From JAJCYL01 sp963664285 (lineage in GTDB: Bacteria > Bacteroidota > Bacteroidia > Cytophagales > Cyclobacteriaceae), in assembly GCA_963664285.2 (NCBI GenBank), contig CAXXNX010000002.1, forward strand, positions 1 through 64,000: a DNA stretch of 64,000 nt, read 5' to 3'. Position numbers and translations under genes: made by a program. Shown here one piece after another: positions 35,604 through 44,040 of the stretch. Every line of letters begins with the position of its first letter. Positions within the stretch are counted from its first letter, which is position 1. The notes beneath the pieces are model-generated. The model saw only the letters and a program-made list of their open reading frames with translations. It made no database searches and was not told the origin of the DNA.

Positions 35604-36812
35604 CTACAAGGGGGCACTTTGATCGACCATATCTGAAAAATAACTCGTTTTGCCGAAAGAGAGCATCATTTTCATGGCTTCAAGGTCCCACCATATGGTA
35701 CTTACTTTTGGTTTGACCTCTCTTAAAGAAGACATCATTTCAGTGGTGCTGTATTTTTTAGATCCTATGACCCAGGAATATTGTCCCAGGGAAGGAATCT
35801 GTGCGTGATAGGCCAATTGATAGAAACCGGCAGTTTGAATGTGTTGTTGAATTTCGTTGATACGTCCAAACTGCGGATATGAATTGACAGTTTTCGTAAC
35901 AAGGCTGCCGTTTACCTTTAGCTTGTCAAAACATAGCCTATAAAACGCCTCCGAATAGTATTGCTGAAACTCTACTTTTTTAGGTTCCGTCAAATCGATA
36001 ACAATCAGGTCAAAATATGACGTCGTATCAGTAAGGAAATGTTGTGGCGATTTATTGATTACCTCAACTTTCGCATTAATCCCCATCTGAAGTGTTTCTT
36101 GGTACTCAAAGACAAAATTATAATAGTCTTTATCGTAGGGAAGAATTACTATCTTACTAATCGACGTGAACTTTGAAAGCTCATCAGCTAACAGTCCGTT
36201 ATCTCCACCAATAATCAATACATCTCTAATAACCTGATCATTCAAATGCACAACAGGTTGTATAAAAGCCTCACTAAAGACGTGGCCGTCAATGGTTGAA
36301 AATTGCAATTCGCCATTGTAGTGAACCCAATAATCGCCTTTCCAATGCACGATTTGTCCGCTACCTTTTCGTGTCTCAATACTAGCTATTACTTTGTCGA
36401 AATACTTGACTTGACTTTCTTCATGATTGAAGGGGACCGCCCAGGTCAATACAATGGATAACAAGGGAGCTAATATCCATTGGGGAGCTTGCATAACAGC
36501 GGCCATAGACCCTCCAATAGCTATAAGGACATGCATTACAATCCATGTATAATCAGACCACCCCAGAAGGTTTACCACCAGGGGTTGTATGATTAAGGGA
36601 ATGACAATCAGTAAACCCGAACCGATAAACTTTAAGTTTGGATGGACAGTTTTAATGAATCTATAGGATACTATGAAGGGTATCATTAAACTAATGCCCA
36701 AGCTTACCTTATCTGCGTTGGTGAATTCGAAATAATGATAATAGATATTATGAAACTGAACATAAAGAAGTGCGCAATAGCTTAAAATAAGTGCCAAATA
36801 AGTCTTTTTCAC
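35604..36812 (-). CDS. Divergent membrane-anchored spermidine synthase-like protein
   Basis: 402 residues. The first 145 form about four or five membrane helices, fewer than in the paralogue at 29444. The soluble domain keeps the fold (WVHYNGELQFSTIDGHVFSE, VLIIGGDNGLLADEL, IVIDLTEPKKVEFQQYYSEA) but the substrate residues differ. The Asp-Glu ... Tyr-His-Glu of the paralogue reads Asp-Gly ... Phe-Ser-Glu, GGGDG reads GGDNG, and D-x-x-D-P reads D-x-x-E-P. It may act on another substrate or serve as a regulatory partner of the first enzyme. Its start overlaps the end of the channel gene by four bases (ATGA). Confidence 0.75.
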   Translation of the reverse strand: MKKTYLALILSYCALLYVQFHNIYYHYFEFTNADKVSLGISLMIPFIVSYRFIKTVHPNLKFIGSGLLIVIPLIIQPLVVNLLGWSDYTWIVMHVLIAIGGSMAAVMQAPQWILAPLLSIVLTWAVPFNHEESQVKYFDKVIASIETRKGSGQIVHWKGDYWVHYNGELQFSTIDGHVFSEAFIQPVVHLNDQVIRDVLIIGGDNGLLADELSKFTSISKIVILPYDKDYYNFVFEYQETLQMGINAKVEVINKSPQHFLTDTTSYFDLIVIDLTEPKKVEFQQYYSEAFYRLCFDKLKVNGSLVTKTVNSYPQFGRINEIQQHIQTAGFYQLAYHAQIPSLGQYSWVIGSKKYSTTEMMSSLREVKPKVSTIWWDLEAMKMMLSFGKTSYFSDMVDQSAPL

Positions 36813-37585
36813 GATTTGTCCTTCCCTTTTCCCTTAATACGCTTTCTTATTTCGGATTCAAATCCTGCCGCGATAATACCGGCCGGTAGAGCGAAAATAC
36901 CGACTCCCATAATCGAGATAAATGCGCCCAGCACCTTTCCCAAAGGAGTTATCGGGTAAACATCACCATAACCAACTGTAGTTAAGGTTGCCACTCCCCA
37001 CCACATTGTTGCGGGTATGCTGCTAAAATTATCAGGCTGTACTTCATGTTCTATATAATACATCATGCTTGAGGCCATGACCAGCACAACAAGAACTATC
37101 GTCAGGGAAATTAGAAGTTCTTCTTTCCTTTGTGATATGACACGTGTGATTAGGTTGAAGGCGGTGGAATACCTGCCCATTTTGAAGATTCGCAAAATTC
37201 TGAAGAGCCGTAATATCCGAAGCACCCGACCATCCATAGCAAAAACGAGCGGTAGGTAAAAAGGGAGGATAGCAAGAAGATCAATTAGTCCGGCGAAAGA
37301 GAAGAAAAACCTTACCCGACCCCAGATTGGGTGTTGGTATTTTTCAAAATAAGTGCAGGTCCAAAGTCTTCCGAGATATTCTATAGAAAAAACAACGATG
37401 GAAAAGATCTCGAAATAGTAAAATACTTCCGGGATGCTGTTATGGATGCTTTCTACAGTTTCCAGAATAACTGCTGCTACATTCAGCAGGATTAAGGACA
37501 TAATAAAAATGTCAAAACGCTTACTCAGCCGGTCATCACCCTCCCCTTTTTCCAGCGTTTCAAAAATTCTCCTTTTGTTGAGCAT
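36809..37585 (-). CDS. Voltage-gated-type potassium channel
   Basis: 258 residues, six membrane helices plus pore. The S4-like segment has Arg every third residue (RVLRILRLFRILRIFK) and the pore has the K+ filter TTVGYGD. A short basic C-terminal end (SEIRKRIKGKGKD) has no RCK domain. It would sit in the inner membrane as a tetramer and pass K+ on depolarisation. Polyamines block K+ channels from inside in other systems, which makes its place between AdoMet decarboxylase (4 bp upstream) and aminopropyltransferase (4-bp overlap downstream) meaningful. Confidence 0.9.
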   Translation of the reverse strand: MLNKRRIFETLEKGEGDDRLSKRFDIFIMSLILLNVAAVILETVESIHNSIPEVFYYFEIFSIVVFSIEYLGRLWTCTYFEKYQHPIWGRVRFFFSFAGLIDLLAILPFYLPLVFAMDGRVLRILRLFRILRIFKMGRYSTAFNLITRVISQRKEELLISLTIVLVVLVMASSMMYYIEHEVQPDNFSSIPATMWWGVATLTTVGYGDVYPITPLGKVLGAFISIMGVGIFALPAGIIAAGFESEIRKRIKGKGKDKS

Positions 37586-37589
37586 GAAA

Positions 37590-37895
37590 CTAGGTATTAG
37601 CCACGTTTATGAGGTGAAAGTAGTCCGTAAAAACCTTAATGAACTCAACATAGAGATGTGTATTGCAGCTACTTAATGCTATATAAGTCTTATCTTCTTC
37701 CGGGAAAGTGTGTAATGCACAGTGACTCTCAGCAAGTAACCATACGGCAGTATAACCCTGTGGCTCAAAGCGGTGCTCCATGAAATTGAGGATGGTGAAA
37801 CCCGATTTGATCAAGAGGGATTCAATTTCCTTTTTTAAATTTTCGTCATCTGACCGCTCTATCCAGGTAGTATAATTATCTATTTTGGCTTTCAA
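37590..37895 (-). CDS. speH: S-adenosylmethionine decarboxylase proenzyme, short form
   Basis: 101 residues. The processing and active-site segment is AESHCALHTFPEEDKTYIAL, with the Glu-Ser-His where the chain cuts itself to make the pyruvoyl group, and the usual His and Cys (SSCN) after it. Bacterial SpeH/SpeD class 1b enzymes have about 115-125 residues, so this one is short at both ends. It makes decarboxylated AdoMet, the aminopropyl donor for the synthases at 29444 and 35604. First gene of the right operon; its promoter must lie in 37896-37997. Confidence 0.85.
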   Translation of the reverse strand: MKAKIDNYTTWIERSDDENLKKEIESLLIKSGFTILNFMEHRFEPQGYTAVWLLAESHCALHTFPEEDKTYIALSSCNTHLYVEFIKVFTDYFHLINVANT

Positions 37896-38202
37896 TTTTA
37901 TAGAATTGAATTAATAGGCAAATTATCATTAATGGCGCACATAATTCTCCCTTTTCACACTTATCGGATAGTAGAATGAGATATTGATGGATTTAAAATG
38001 CGAAATTATTTCTTTACCATTCTTCTAAAACTTCAAACGAGAGAAACAGGATTCTCAAAACATCAAACAGGATATCCATCCAATCAAAAGCTCCGCTCGA
38101 TTAGACTGAGCCCAATGCAAGAGGTAAGGCTGGTATATGTAACATTAGACCTTATATTAGTATTCTATTTTGCCAAATGACATCCTTTAGCTAGGGAGAG
38201 AA
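37896..38202. other. Intergenic stretch upstream of speH
   Basis: Should hold the promoter of the right polyamine operon, but I see no clear -7/-33 pair. A 60-codon open frame at 37998-38180 has no coding character (basic, no family pattern) and is not called. Confidence 0.3.
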
Positions 38203-38547
38203 ATGAAGTGGGCCACACATTATGAATCACTAAAGCTGATTAATCAGAGAATTCTTTGGGTGATTGTTTTGCTTATGGTTACATCGTCATTTCCAGCTAT
38301 TGGTATACTGTCTGAAGAATTGAAACAAGAATATGACTTGTGTGACATTCCCTTTGAAGAAAACGAAAGGGCAGAGGAACGGGACTCTGAGGAGAATGAG
38401 GAGAATGAAAAATTTAAGGAATTTGAGCCCTCAACAAAGAGCAATTTGAAATTATCTACTAAAGTCTATCACAACTTCTTATATATTGGGTATTTCATAC
38501 GGATCCACAAAGAAGTACTTACCCCGCCACCAGAGTTTTTGAGTTAA
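38203..38547 (+). CDS. Small exported or membrane-anchored protein with acidic segment
   Basis: 114 residues from ATG 38203 with GGAGAG eight bases upstream. One hydrophobic segment at residues 16-36 (ILWVIVLLMVTSSFPAIGIL), then a strongly acidic stretch (ENERAEERDSEENEENEKFK), and an end reading RIHKEVLTPPPEFLS. The Pro-Pro-Pro-Glu ending is seen in small unclassified Cytophagales proteins (recall). No function can be assigned. It precedes the bicarbonate transporter gene by 400 bp. Confidence 0.55.
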   Translation: MKWATHYESLKLINQRILWVIVLLMVTSSFPAIGILSEELKQEYDLCDIPFEENERAEERDSEENEENEKFKEFEPSTKSNLKLSTKVYHNFLYIGYFIRIHKEVLTPPPEFLS

Positions 38548-38714
38548 TAGCGCCTTTTAATACGGTACAGGTCAGGTCGTTTGAACAAGTCGCTTCAGAG
38601 GAGGATAGCACCGCATTTATTATAATTTTCACAGCTGTATTATTGGTTGCTTCCACCGATCTCGTGATCGGTGTGCTATGTTGCCTATTTCTACAGATCA
38701 TTTGTCAAAGTTGA
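38523..38714 (+). pseudogene. Possible SulP-like membrane fragment
   Basis: Open frame without start, overlapping the end of the previous gene in another frame. It reads DSTAFIIIFTAVLLVASTDL, then VIGVLCCLFLQ. The pattern T-D-L-x-I-G-V resembles the last helices of SulP transporters (compare LLTDLLVGISIG in the gene at 18762). Weak evidence; it could be chance. The 230 bp after it hold no supported gene. Confidence 0.25.
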
Positions 38715-38943
38715 ACTCAACTGGAAGAAATCGGATCTTTCCTGGTATTGATCAGCCCTGAAATAGCGTCTTACTGCAAGTTTGGGAGCACCTAAGGTGT
38801 TCTTGAGAAATCCCCAAAGCAGCCCACCAAATAAATGGGGAGGATAGCCGGGAGTAGATTGAATCTCAATGTTGTTGAGCCGAGGTGTTGCTAGATATGC
38901 CGCCAAGACCAACAATAACTAGAATTAAAAAAATTATTAACTT

Positions 38944-40500
38944 ATGAATAACACTTTAGGAAATGCAAAGGAAGGACTTGAATGGTCGGGTAGGCCATTT
39001 GGTGGAATTATTGATGATATACGACGTCGTAGACCCCATTACCTGGATGACTTTAAGCAAGGTCTTCATTCGAAGGTAGCTGGGACTACACTATTCCTTT
39101 TTTTTGCAGCTCTGGCTAATGCCATTGCTTTTGGGGCATTAACTGGCGTACTGACTGGTAACGAGATCGGCATAATGGAAATGATAGTGGTTACTGCCGT
39201 CGGAGGGATTTTGTTTGCGATTTTTTCTGGCCAGCCATTAACCATACTAGGAGGGACAGGGCCCATCACCATTTTTACGGGCCTGCTGTATGTGGCTTGC
39301 CAGCAGCTGGAGATACCTTTTTTGGCAACCTATGCCTGGGTGGGTGTATGGTCAGGAATTTTAATGATCATACTTGCAGTTACCGATGCCAGTGCCTTGA
39401 TGAAATATTTTACCCGCTTTACCGATGAGATCTTTGCCGCTTTAATTTCTGTGATATTCATTGTTGAAGCTGCTAACAATACAATCGATGCATTTGGACC
39501 AGAAGGTTTTGGACTGCCCAGTGCTTTCCTTACTATGGTTCTTGCACTTGGCACTTTTTTAGTTTCCAAAGTCTTAAAGAATACCGTTAACACTCCTTAC
39601 CTCAGGCATAATTGGCGTGAGTTCCTTACGGACTTTGGTCCATCTTTAGCCATTTTGGCAATGACCTTATTTGCAATGGCTTTCCCCGAAGTGCTCTTGG
39701 ATCGGCCAGTAGTACCAGACACTCTATCCACCACCAGTGGTCGGGAATGGGCAGTAGATATTTTTGATGTCCCTACATGGGTAATATTCGGGGCCATTGG
39801 CCCCGCAATCCTGGCAACCATTCTCCTTTTTTTGGACCAAAACATTACTACCCGATTAGTGAATTCTCCTGATAACAAACTTAAGAAGGGAATGGGCTAT
39901 CATCTGGATCTTCTTATTGTTGGGTCAATAATACTGGTGGCATCCGTTTTTGCATTGCCCTGGATCGTAGCAGCTACTGTACACTCATTAAACCATGTAC
40001 GCAGTTTGGCGACGGTCCAGGTAGTAGATGTTGGAGGCCAAAAGAAGGAGAAAATCATTTTAGTAAGAGAAACACGTGTATCAGGTTTATTCATTCACCT
40101 GATGATTGCAACTTCTATATTTTTCACCGCATATTTTGCTATGATTCCAATGGCGGTTCTTTTTGGCTTGTTTCTCTACATGGGCTTCAATTCTCTTGGT
40201 GGTAATCAATTCTATGATCGTATCATGTTATGGGTCACGGACCCAAAACTTTACCCAGATACTCATTATTTGAAAACCGTCCCTCCAAATGTTGTTCACC
40301 GCTTTACCATATTGCAGGCAGTCTGCTTTTTGGCCCTCTGGATACTAAAAACTTCTAAAATCGGCATTCTATTTCCTCTAATGATTGCTGCCTTAGTACC
40401 AATACGAATGTATGCCAGTAGATTCTTCAAGGAAGATCACGTGGAGGCCTTACTAACCGAAGACCTTGAAGAGAAGGAAGAAATGTGGAAAGGGAGTTAA
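38944..40500 (+). CDS. SLC4-type (band 3-like) bicarbonate transporter
   Basis: 518 residues with about twelve membrane helices. Typical HCO3_cotransp features: start SGRPFGGIIDDIRRRRPHYL, DDFKQGLHSKVAGTTLFLFF, FAIFSGQPLTILGGTGPI near residue 100 (the substrate-site helix pair), the loop LDQNITTRLVNSPDNKLKKG, and ATVHSLNHVRSLA. It exchanges or cotransports bicarbonate, probably with Na+, in the inner membrane. It lacks the eukaryotic cytoplasmic domain, as expected for bacteria. Intact, while the SulP anion transporter at 18762 is frameshifted, so it may be the remaining inorganic-carbon carrier of the window. Single gene; the 263 bp after it contain no gene. Confidence 0.88.
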   Translation: MNNTLGNAKEGLEWSGRPFGGIIDDIRRRRPHYLDDFKQGLHSKVAGTTLFLFFAALANAIAFGALTGVLTGNEIGIMEMIVVTAVGGILFAIFSGQPLTILGGTGPITIFTGLLYVACQQLEIPFLATYAWVGVWSGILMIILAVTDASALMKYFTRFTDEIFAALISVIFIVEAANNTIDAFGPEGFGLPSAFLTMVLALGTFLVSKVLKNTVNTPYLRHNWREFLTDFGPSLAILAMTLFAMAFPEVLLDRPVVPDTLSTTSGREWAVDIFDVPTWVIFGAIGPAILATILLFLDQNITTRLVNSPDNKLKKGMGYHLDLLIVGSIILVASVFALPWIVAATVHSLNHVRSLATVQVVDVGGQKKEKIILVRETRVSGLFIHLMIATSIFFTAYFAMIPMAVLFGLFLYMGFNSLGGNQFYDRIMLWVTDPKLYPDTHYLKTVPPNVVHRFTILQAVCFLALWILKTSKIGILFPLMIAALVPIRMYASRFFKEDHVEALLTEDLEEKEEMWKGS

Positions 40501-40763
40501 TGTTAGATAATGTGCCTGCGTTTTTGTTCATATAGCTTTGGGTTGTGTAGGGCATTAATAGTTTAGGGTTGGCCATTCGCCATAAAAGCAATAGTAATCA
40601 TGCCCAAAACGAGCAAGCTGCTCAGGCAGAAGCTGAACTACATAAGTGTAATTATTGGACCACCTCATCAGCGGTCCCCTGATTAATGCCTGATTTTTGA
40701 CAAAATGGTACTCTGCCTTAAGGGGACGATCATCTTTTTAGCAAATTTTAACATTTAAGGCTT

Positions 40764-41872
40764 GCTGAGATCAACTAATAAGTGCAATTGAAGGTGAAAA
40801 AGCTTTTAAGGGCTTTTTCATCCTTCAAAAGCCTGAGCAGTGCAATCTTTGGATTGCAAAATGTCAAAAAACTACACACATCTCAGTATTGATCAAAGGT
40901 ATCAAATTGAAGCATTATTGAAAACAGGAGCTACTCAAAAGGAGATTGCCTGTATCGTTCATTTTCACCCATCTACGATCTCACGTGAGCTTAAGCGAAA
41001 TGTGGGTTCAAGAGGTAGGGGAGCTGGTGTCTATCGAACAGCAAATGCACAAAGGAGGACCAATCTTCGTCATCAAGAAAAGCCAAAAAGAGTGATTTTC
41101 ACCAAACCCATGAAAGACTGGATAGTTAACCGGCTCCAAGAAGATAGATGGAGTCCTGAATTGATCAGCCATCAGGGAAAGAAAACGAGAGAATGTCCAC
41201 TTAGCCATGAATGGATTTACCAATGGATATGGGAATGTAAGCACACCAACCACCAGGAGAACCAAGAATACAAACAACTATACACATATCTAAAACATGG
41301 CAAACGAAGGCACAAACGAGGAAACAGAAAAGATCGTAGAGGTATTATCCCGAATAGGGTATCAATTGAACAGCGACCCCAGATCATTAACAAAAGGGAA
41401 CGATTGGGAGATATAGAAGTCGATTTAATGATGGGTAAAAACCACAAAGGCTCTTTGTTGGTGATGACAGACCGAGCAAGTCTTTTTACCAGAATCAGAA
41501 AGATGCACAGTAAAAATGCCGATCAAATGGCCGAAGCTATTGTGGAGGAACTCTCTCAGGATAAACACAAACTGGAAACACTCACTTTTGATAATGATAT
41601 GGCATTTTCTAAACATGAGTTGATTGCTCAATCCCTTGATGTGGATGCCTATTTCACTCGTCCCTATACTAGTCAGGATAAAGGGACAGTTGAAAATAGG
41701 ATTGGGGTAATCAGAAGGTTTTATCCTAAGAAAACAGATATTAGATTTGTTACAGAGGAGCAAATCAAAGTTGTTGAAAACAAAATCAATGAACGCCCTG
41801 TTAGAAAATTTAATTACCTAAACGCAAAGCAAGTGCTACAAAGGAAAATTGCACTTATTACTTGAACTTACA
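40764..41872 (+). mobile_element. IS30-family element, copy F
   Basis: 1,109 bp. Flanks are CTT and AAC, so no target duplication, and the gene at its right side (NTF2-like) lacks its 5' end. A deletion next to the element is likely. The long hairpin is a hybrid: the left arm is GAAGGTG, the right arm CATCCTTC, leaving one unpaired base and explaining the odd length between 1,108 and 1,110. Confidence 0.92.
40861..41865 (+). CDS. IS30-family transposase (copy F)
   Basis: Intact 334-residue transposase from ATG 40861. It differs from other copies by one His for Arg in GKRRHKRGN. DDE residues as in copy A. Confidence 0.92.
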   Translation: MSKNYTHLSIDQRYQIEALLKTGATQKEIACIVHFHPSTISRELKRNVGSRGRGAGVYRTANAQRRTNLRHQEKPKRVIFTKPMKDWIVNRLQEDRWSPELISHQGKKTRECPLSHEWIYQWIWECKHTNHQENQEYKQLYTYLKHGKRRHKRGNRKDRRGIIPNRVSIEQRPQIINKRERLGDIEVDLMMGKNHKGSLLVMTDRASLFTRIRKMHSKNADQMAEAIVEELSQDKHKLETLTFDNDMAFSKHELIAQSLDVDAYFTRPYTSQDKGTVENRIGVIRRFYPKKTDIRFVTEEQIKVVENKINERPVRKFNYLNAKQVLQRKIALIT

Positions 41873-41874
41873 AA

Positions 41875-42243
41875 CAAATAAAGAGAATGCTTTGGCATTT
41901 TATGACTTAATGTTTAATCAATTGTAATCCTGAAAAAGTAATTGATTTATATGTTGGGGAAACCTACATCCAACACAACACTGACGTTGGAGATGGTAAG
42001 CAAGCTTTTATTGATTACTTCAATAAGATGGCGAGAGAATATCCAGGAAAGAATGTAGAGTTTAAAAAGGTGATTGGAGAAAATGACATGGTAGTATTAC
42101 ATTGTTTCCAGACCTGGCCGGGGGACAATGATTTTGCCGGGATTGATATTTTTCAGTTCGATGATAAAGGAAAAATTATTGAGCATTGGGATGTATTACA
42201 GGTTATCCCAGAACAATCAGAAAATAATAACACGATGTTCTAA
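41875..42243 (+). pseudogene. SnoaL/NTF2-like protein, 5'-truncated and frameshifted
   Basis: The frame from the IS30 junction reads NKENALAFYDLMFNQ. After one extra T near 41919 it continues CNPEKVIDLYVGETYIQHNT, DGKQAFIDYFNKMAREYPGK and ends FQFDDKGKIIEHWDVLQVIP ... NNTMF. This is a typical member of the SnoaL-like/nuclear transport factor 2 group (usually about 130-140 residues with the conserved end motif G-K-I-x-E-H-W-D). The start codon is gone and the frame is broken. From ATG 42028 only the C-terminal 71 residues could be made. Function of such small alpha+beta-barrel proteins varies. Confidence 0.75.
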
Positions 42244-42365
42244 AAGGGATCTTTATGACAACAACTACCGTCAACAGACTAAAAATGAATGTTCGTATTA
42301 TGCATTGCGAGCATTATTCTGTATTTGAAAGGAATTGGTTTTAGCTACCTGGGATGCTAAGCTTG

Positions 42366-43994
42366 TTAACCCGCATTATTCATAGGCCACCAATTTTGGG
42401 ATTAATAATGGGTTGCTAACTATTTTTGATTGGAGTGTATGTATTAATTTGAAGATCAACCAGGTTTCTGGATTTCAAAGGACATTAGAGCGTTTTTTTG
42501 TTAGAATTTTTCAATTTTCAGTCAAAGCTCTATTGTGTTCTTATGGAAGAACATTTTTTTGATTAAATCAAACTGTTTAACTGATCGGTCAGTTCACCGT
42601 AAGCAAATCGCCCAGCAGGTATTGATATCTAAAGGCTCTTGAGAATTGTATTGTCAATGATCTTTTCCTTTCTTTCAGGCACGCCCCAACCTTCATCAGG
42701 TAAAGCCGGATATTGTCCACTTGCCATCGTTTAGCAAAGTGGTGTTTTGTTTTGGCAATTAATAATTTAATCTGCCGGAACATTTCATAACAGAGGGTAG
42801 CGATGATTAAACGCATGAAATTGGCCCAGTAGCGATGACAGGAAAGCCGGTCGGAATAAGTCATGTTTTTGAGTTCCTTTATTCGATTTTCACTGGCATC
42901 ACCTCGCTTGACATAAAAATCAAAGTAAATCTGTTGAGCGGTCATCGCTTCAAAGTTGCTCACAAAGTAACGGACATTCATTCCTTTTCCGGTAGACTCC
43001 ACTTTGGCGTACAGCTTTTCAGAACGATCCCAGCTTTTGGCCTGGTAAGTAAACGGGCCAACAAACTCTTGATGTTTGATGATTTTTGAAGCATATTCCT
43101 TTTTTACTTCAATGATAGTCTGTTTGGTAAAAGTCTTTAAAACTTCATTACTACTAATACCTAAACAAAATTGAAGGTCAAACTGCTTAGCTATCCGATA
43201 AAAAGATGCTCCTGAAAAGCCACTATCCGCTCGAATAAGGATCTTTACTGAGGGCAGTTTTTTTCTGATTTTAATGACAATCCTTTTCAATAAGGCCACA
43301 AACCATTTGTTGGAGTGACAATTGCCCGGACGTAGTACTGGTAAAATGACCTGACCGGTGTTCCCGTCCTTAAAGAACAACTCATGGTACATAGTCTGTC
43401 CATAATAGCCATTATACAAACTGAGTTGTTGGGATCCATGAGTAGGGTCATCGGTACCATCTACATCAATGATGATTTGACCAGTCTTCTCTTTCAACTC
43501 CTCTACATAACGGTCTACAAACCATTGACTCATCTGGTAGATCAGACTCCGATCGGCCTTGTTTTCAAATCGACTTAAAGTAGGCTGGGAACATAATCCG
43601 CTATCTAGTACTTTACGGATCACCGGATCCTCTCGGAGTTTTTGTTCGTCATTGCAATCCTGATAGCCCTGCATCATTAAAAACACCCGTTGGCGAAGCA
43701 TTTCTTCATAAGTGTATTCGATAAAAAAGGGGTTTCGATAGTCAGGAATCAGTGCGGCGAAGCTTTTTAATAGACCAGTCTTTCTCTCTACTTTTTCACT
43801 TAACAATATCGCTCCGTCTGAGCTAATCGCTGATGCTGAAAAATCAAATTTAAAAGCTTGTTTTCCTCGATAAAATACGGTATCTTTTTCCTTATATTCA
43901 GGCATAAATTAATTGCTTATTTTGTTGTCTAACTATCTCAATATAAGCAATTTATGCCTGTTTTTTATTGTCTACTATGAATTTTTTGGGTTAA
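42366..43994 (-). mobile_element. IS1380-family element, copy 1
   Basis: 1,629 bp. Tips TTAACCC-N5-ATTCATAG at 42366 and its inverted counterpart ending at 43994 (AATTTTTTGGGTTAA). About 220 bp of non-coding sequence lie between the left tip and the transposase stop. A second copy starts at 62366. No clear target duplication. Confidence 0.85.
42589..43905 (-). CDS. IS1380-family transposase
   Basis: 438 residues from ATG 43905. IS1380 pattern: FDFSASAISSDGAILLSEKV at the start; first catalytic Asp in IIIDVDGTDDPTHGSQQLSL; YGQTMYHELFFKDGNTGQ; second Asp in KILIRADSGFSGASFYRIAK; and the C-terminal KRGDASENRIKELKN with the catalytic Glu. Intact, so this copy may be active. The last 25 residues (SLTIQFSRAFRYQYLLGDLL) are displaced in copy 2. 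Confidence 0.9.
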   Translation of the reverse strand: MPEYKEKDTVFYRGKQAFKFDFSASAISSDGAILLSEKVERKTGLLKSFAALIPDYRNPFFIEYTYEEMLRQRVFLMMQGYQDCNDEQKLREDPVIRKVLDSGLCSQPTLSRFENKADRSLIYQMSQWFVDRYVEELKEKTGQIIIDVDGTDDPTHGSQQLSLYNGYYGQTMYHELFFKDGNTGQVILPVLRPGNCHSNKWFVALLKRIVIKIRKKLPSVKILIRADSGFSGASFYRIAKQFDLQFCLGISSNEVLKTFTKQTIIEVKKEYASKIIKHQEFVGPFTYQAKSWDRSEKLYAKVESTGKGMNVRYFVSNFEAMTAQQIYFDFYVKRGDASENRIKELKNMTYSDRLSCHRYWANFMRLIIATLCYEMFRQIKLLIAKTKHHFAKRWQVDNIRLYLMKVGACLKERKRSLTIQFSRAFRYQYLLGDLLTVN

Positions 43995-44040
43995 ACTAAC
44001 CATTAGACACAATCAAATATGATCGTTTTTAGAAAGTAAC

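Noticed and set aside
38691..38915. Minus-strand frame of 74 codons (LLWGFLKNTLGAPKLAVRRY)
   Set aside because: Some protein-like character, but no start context and no family could be named; left out as unsupported.
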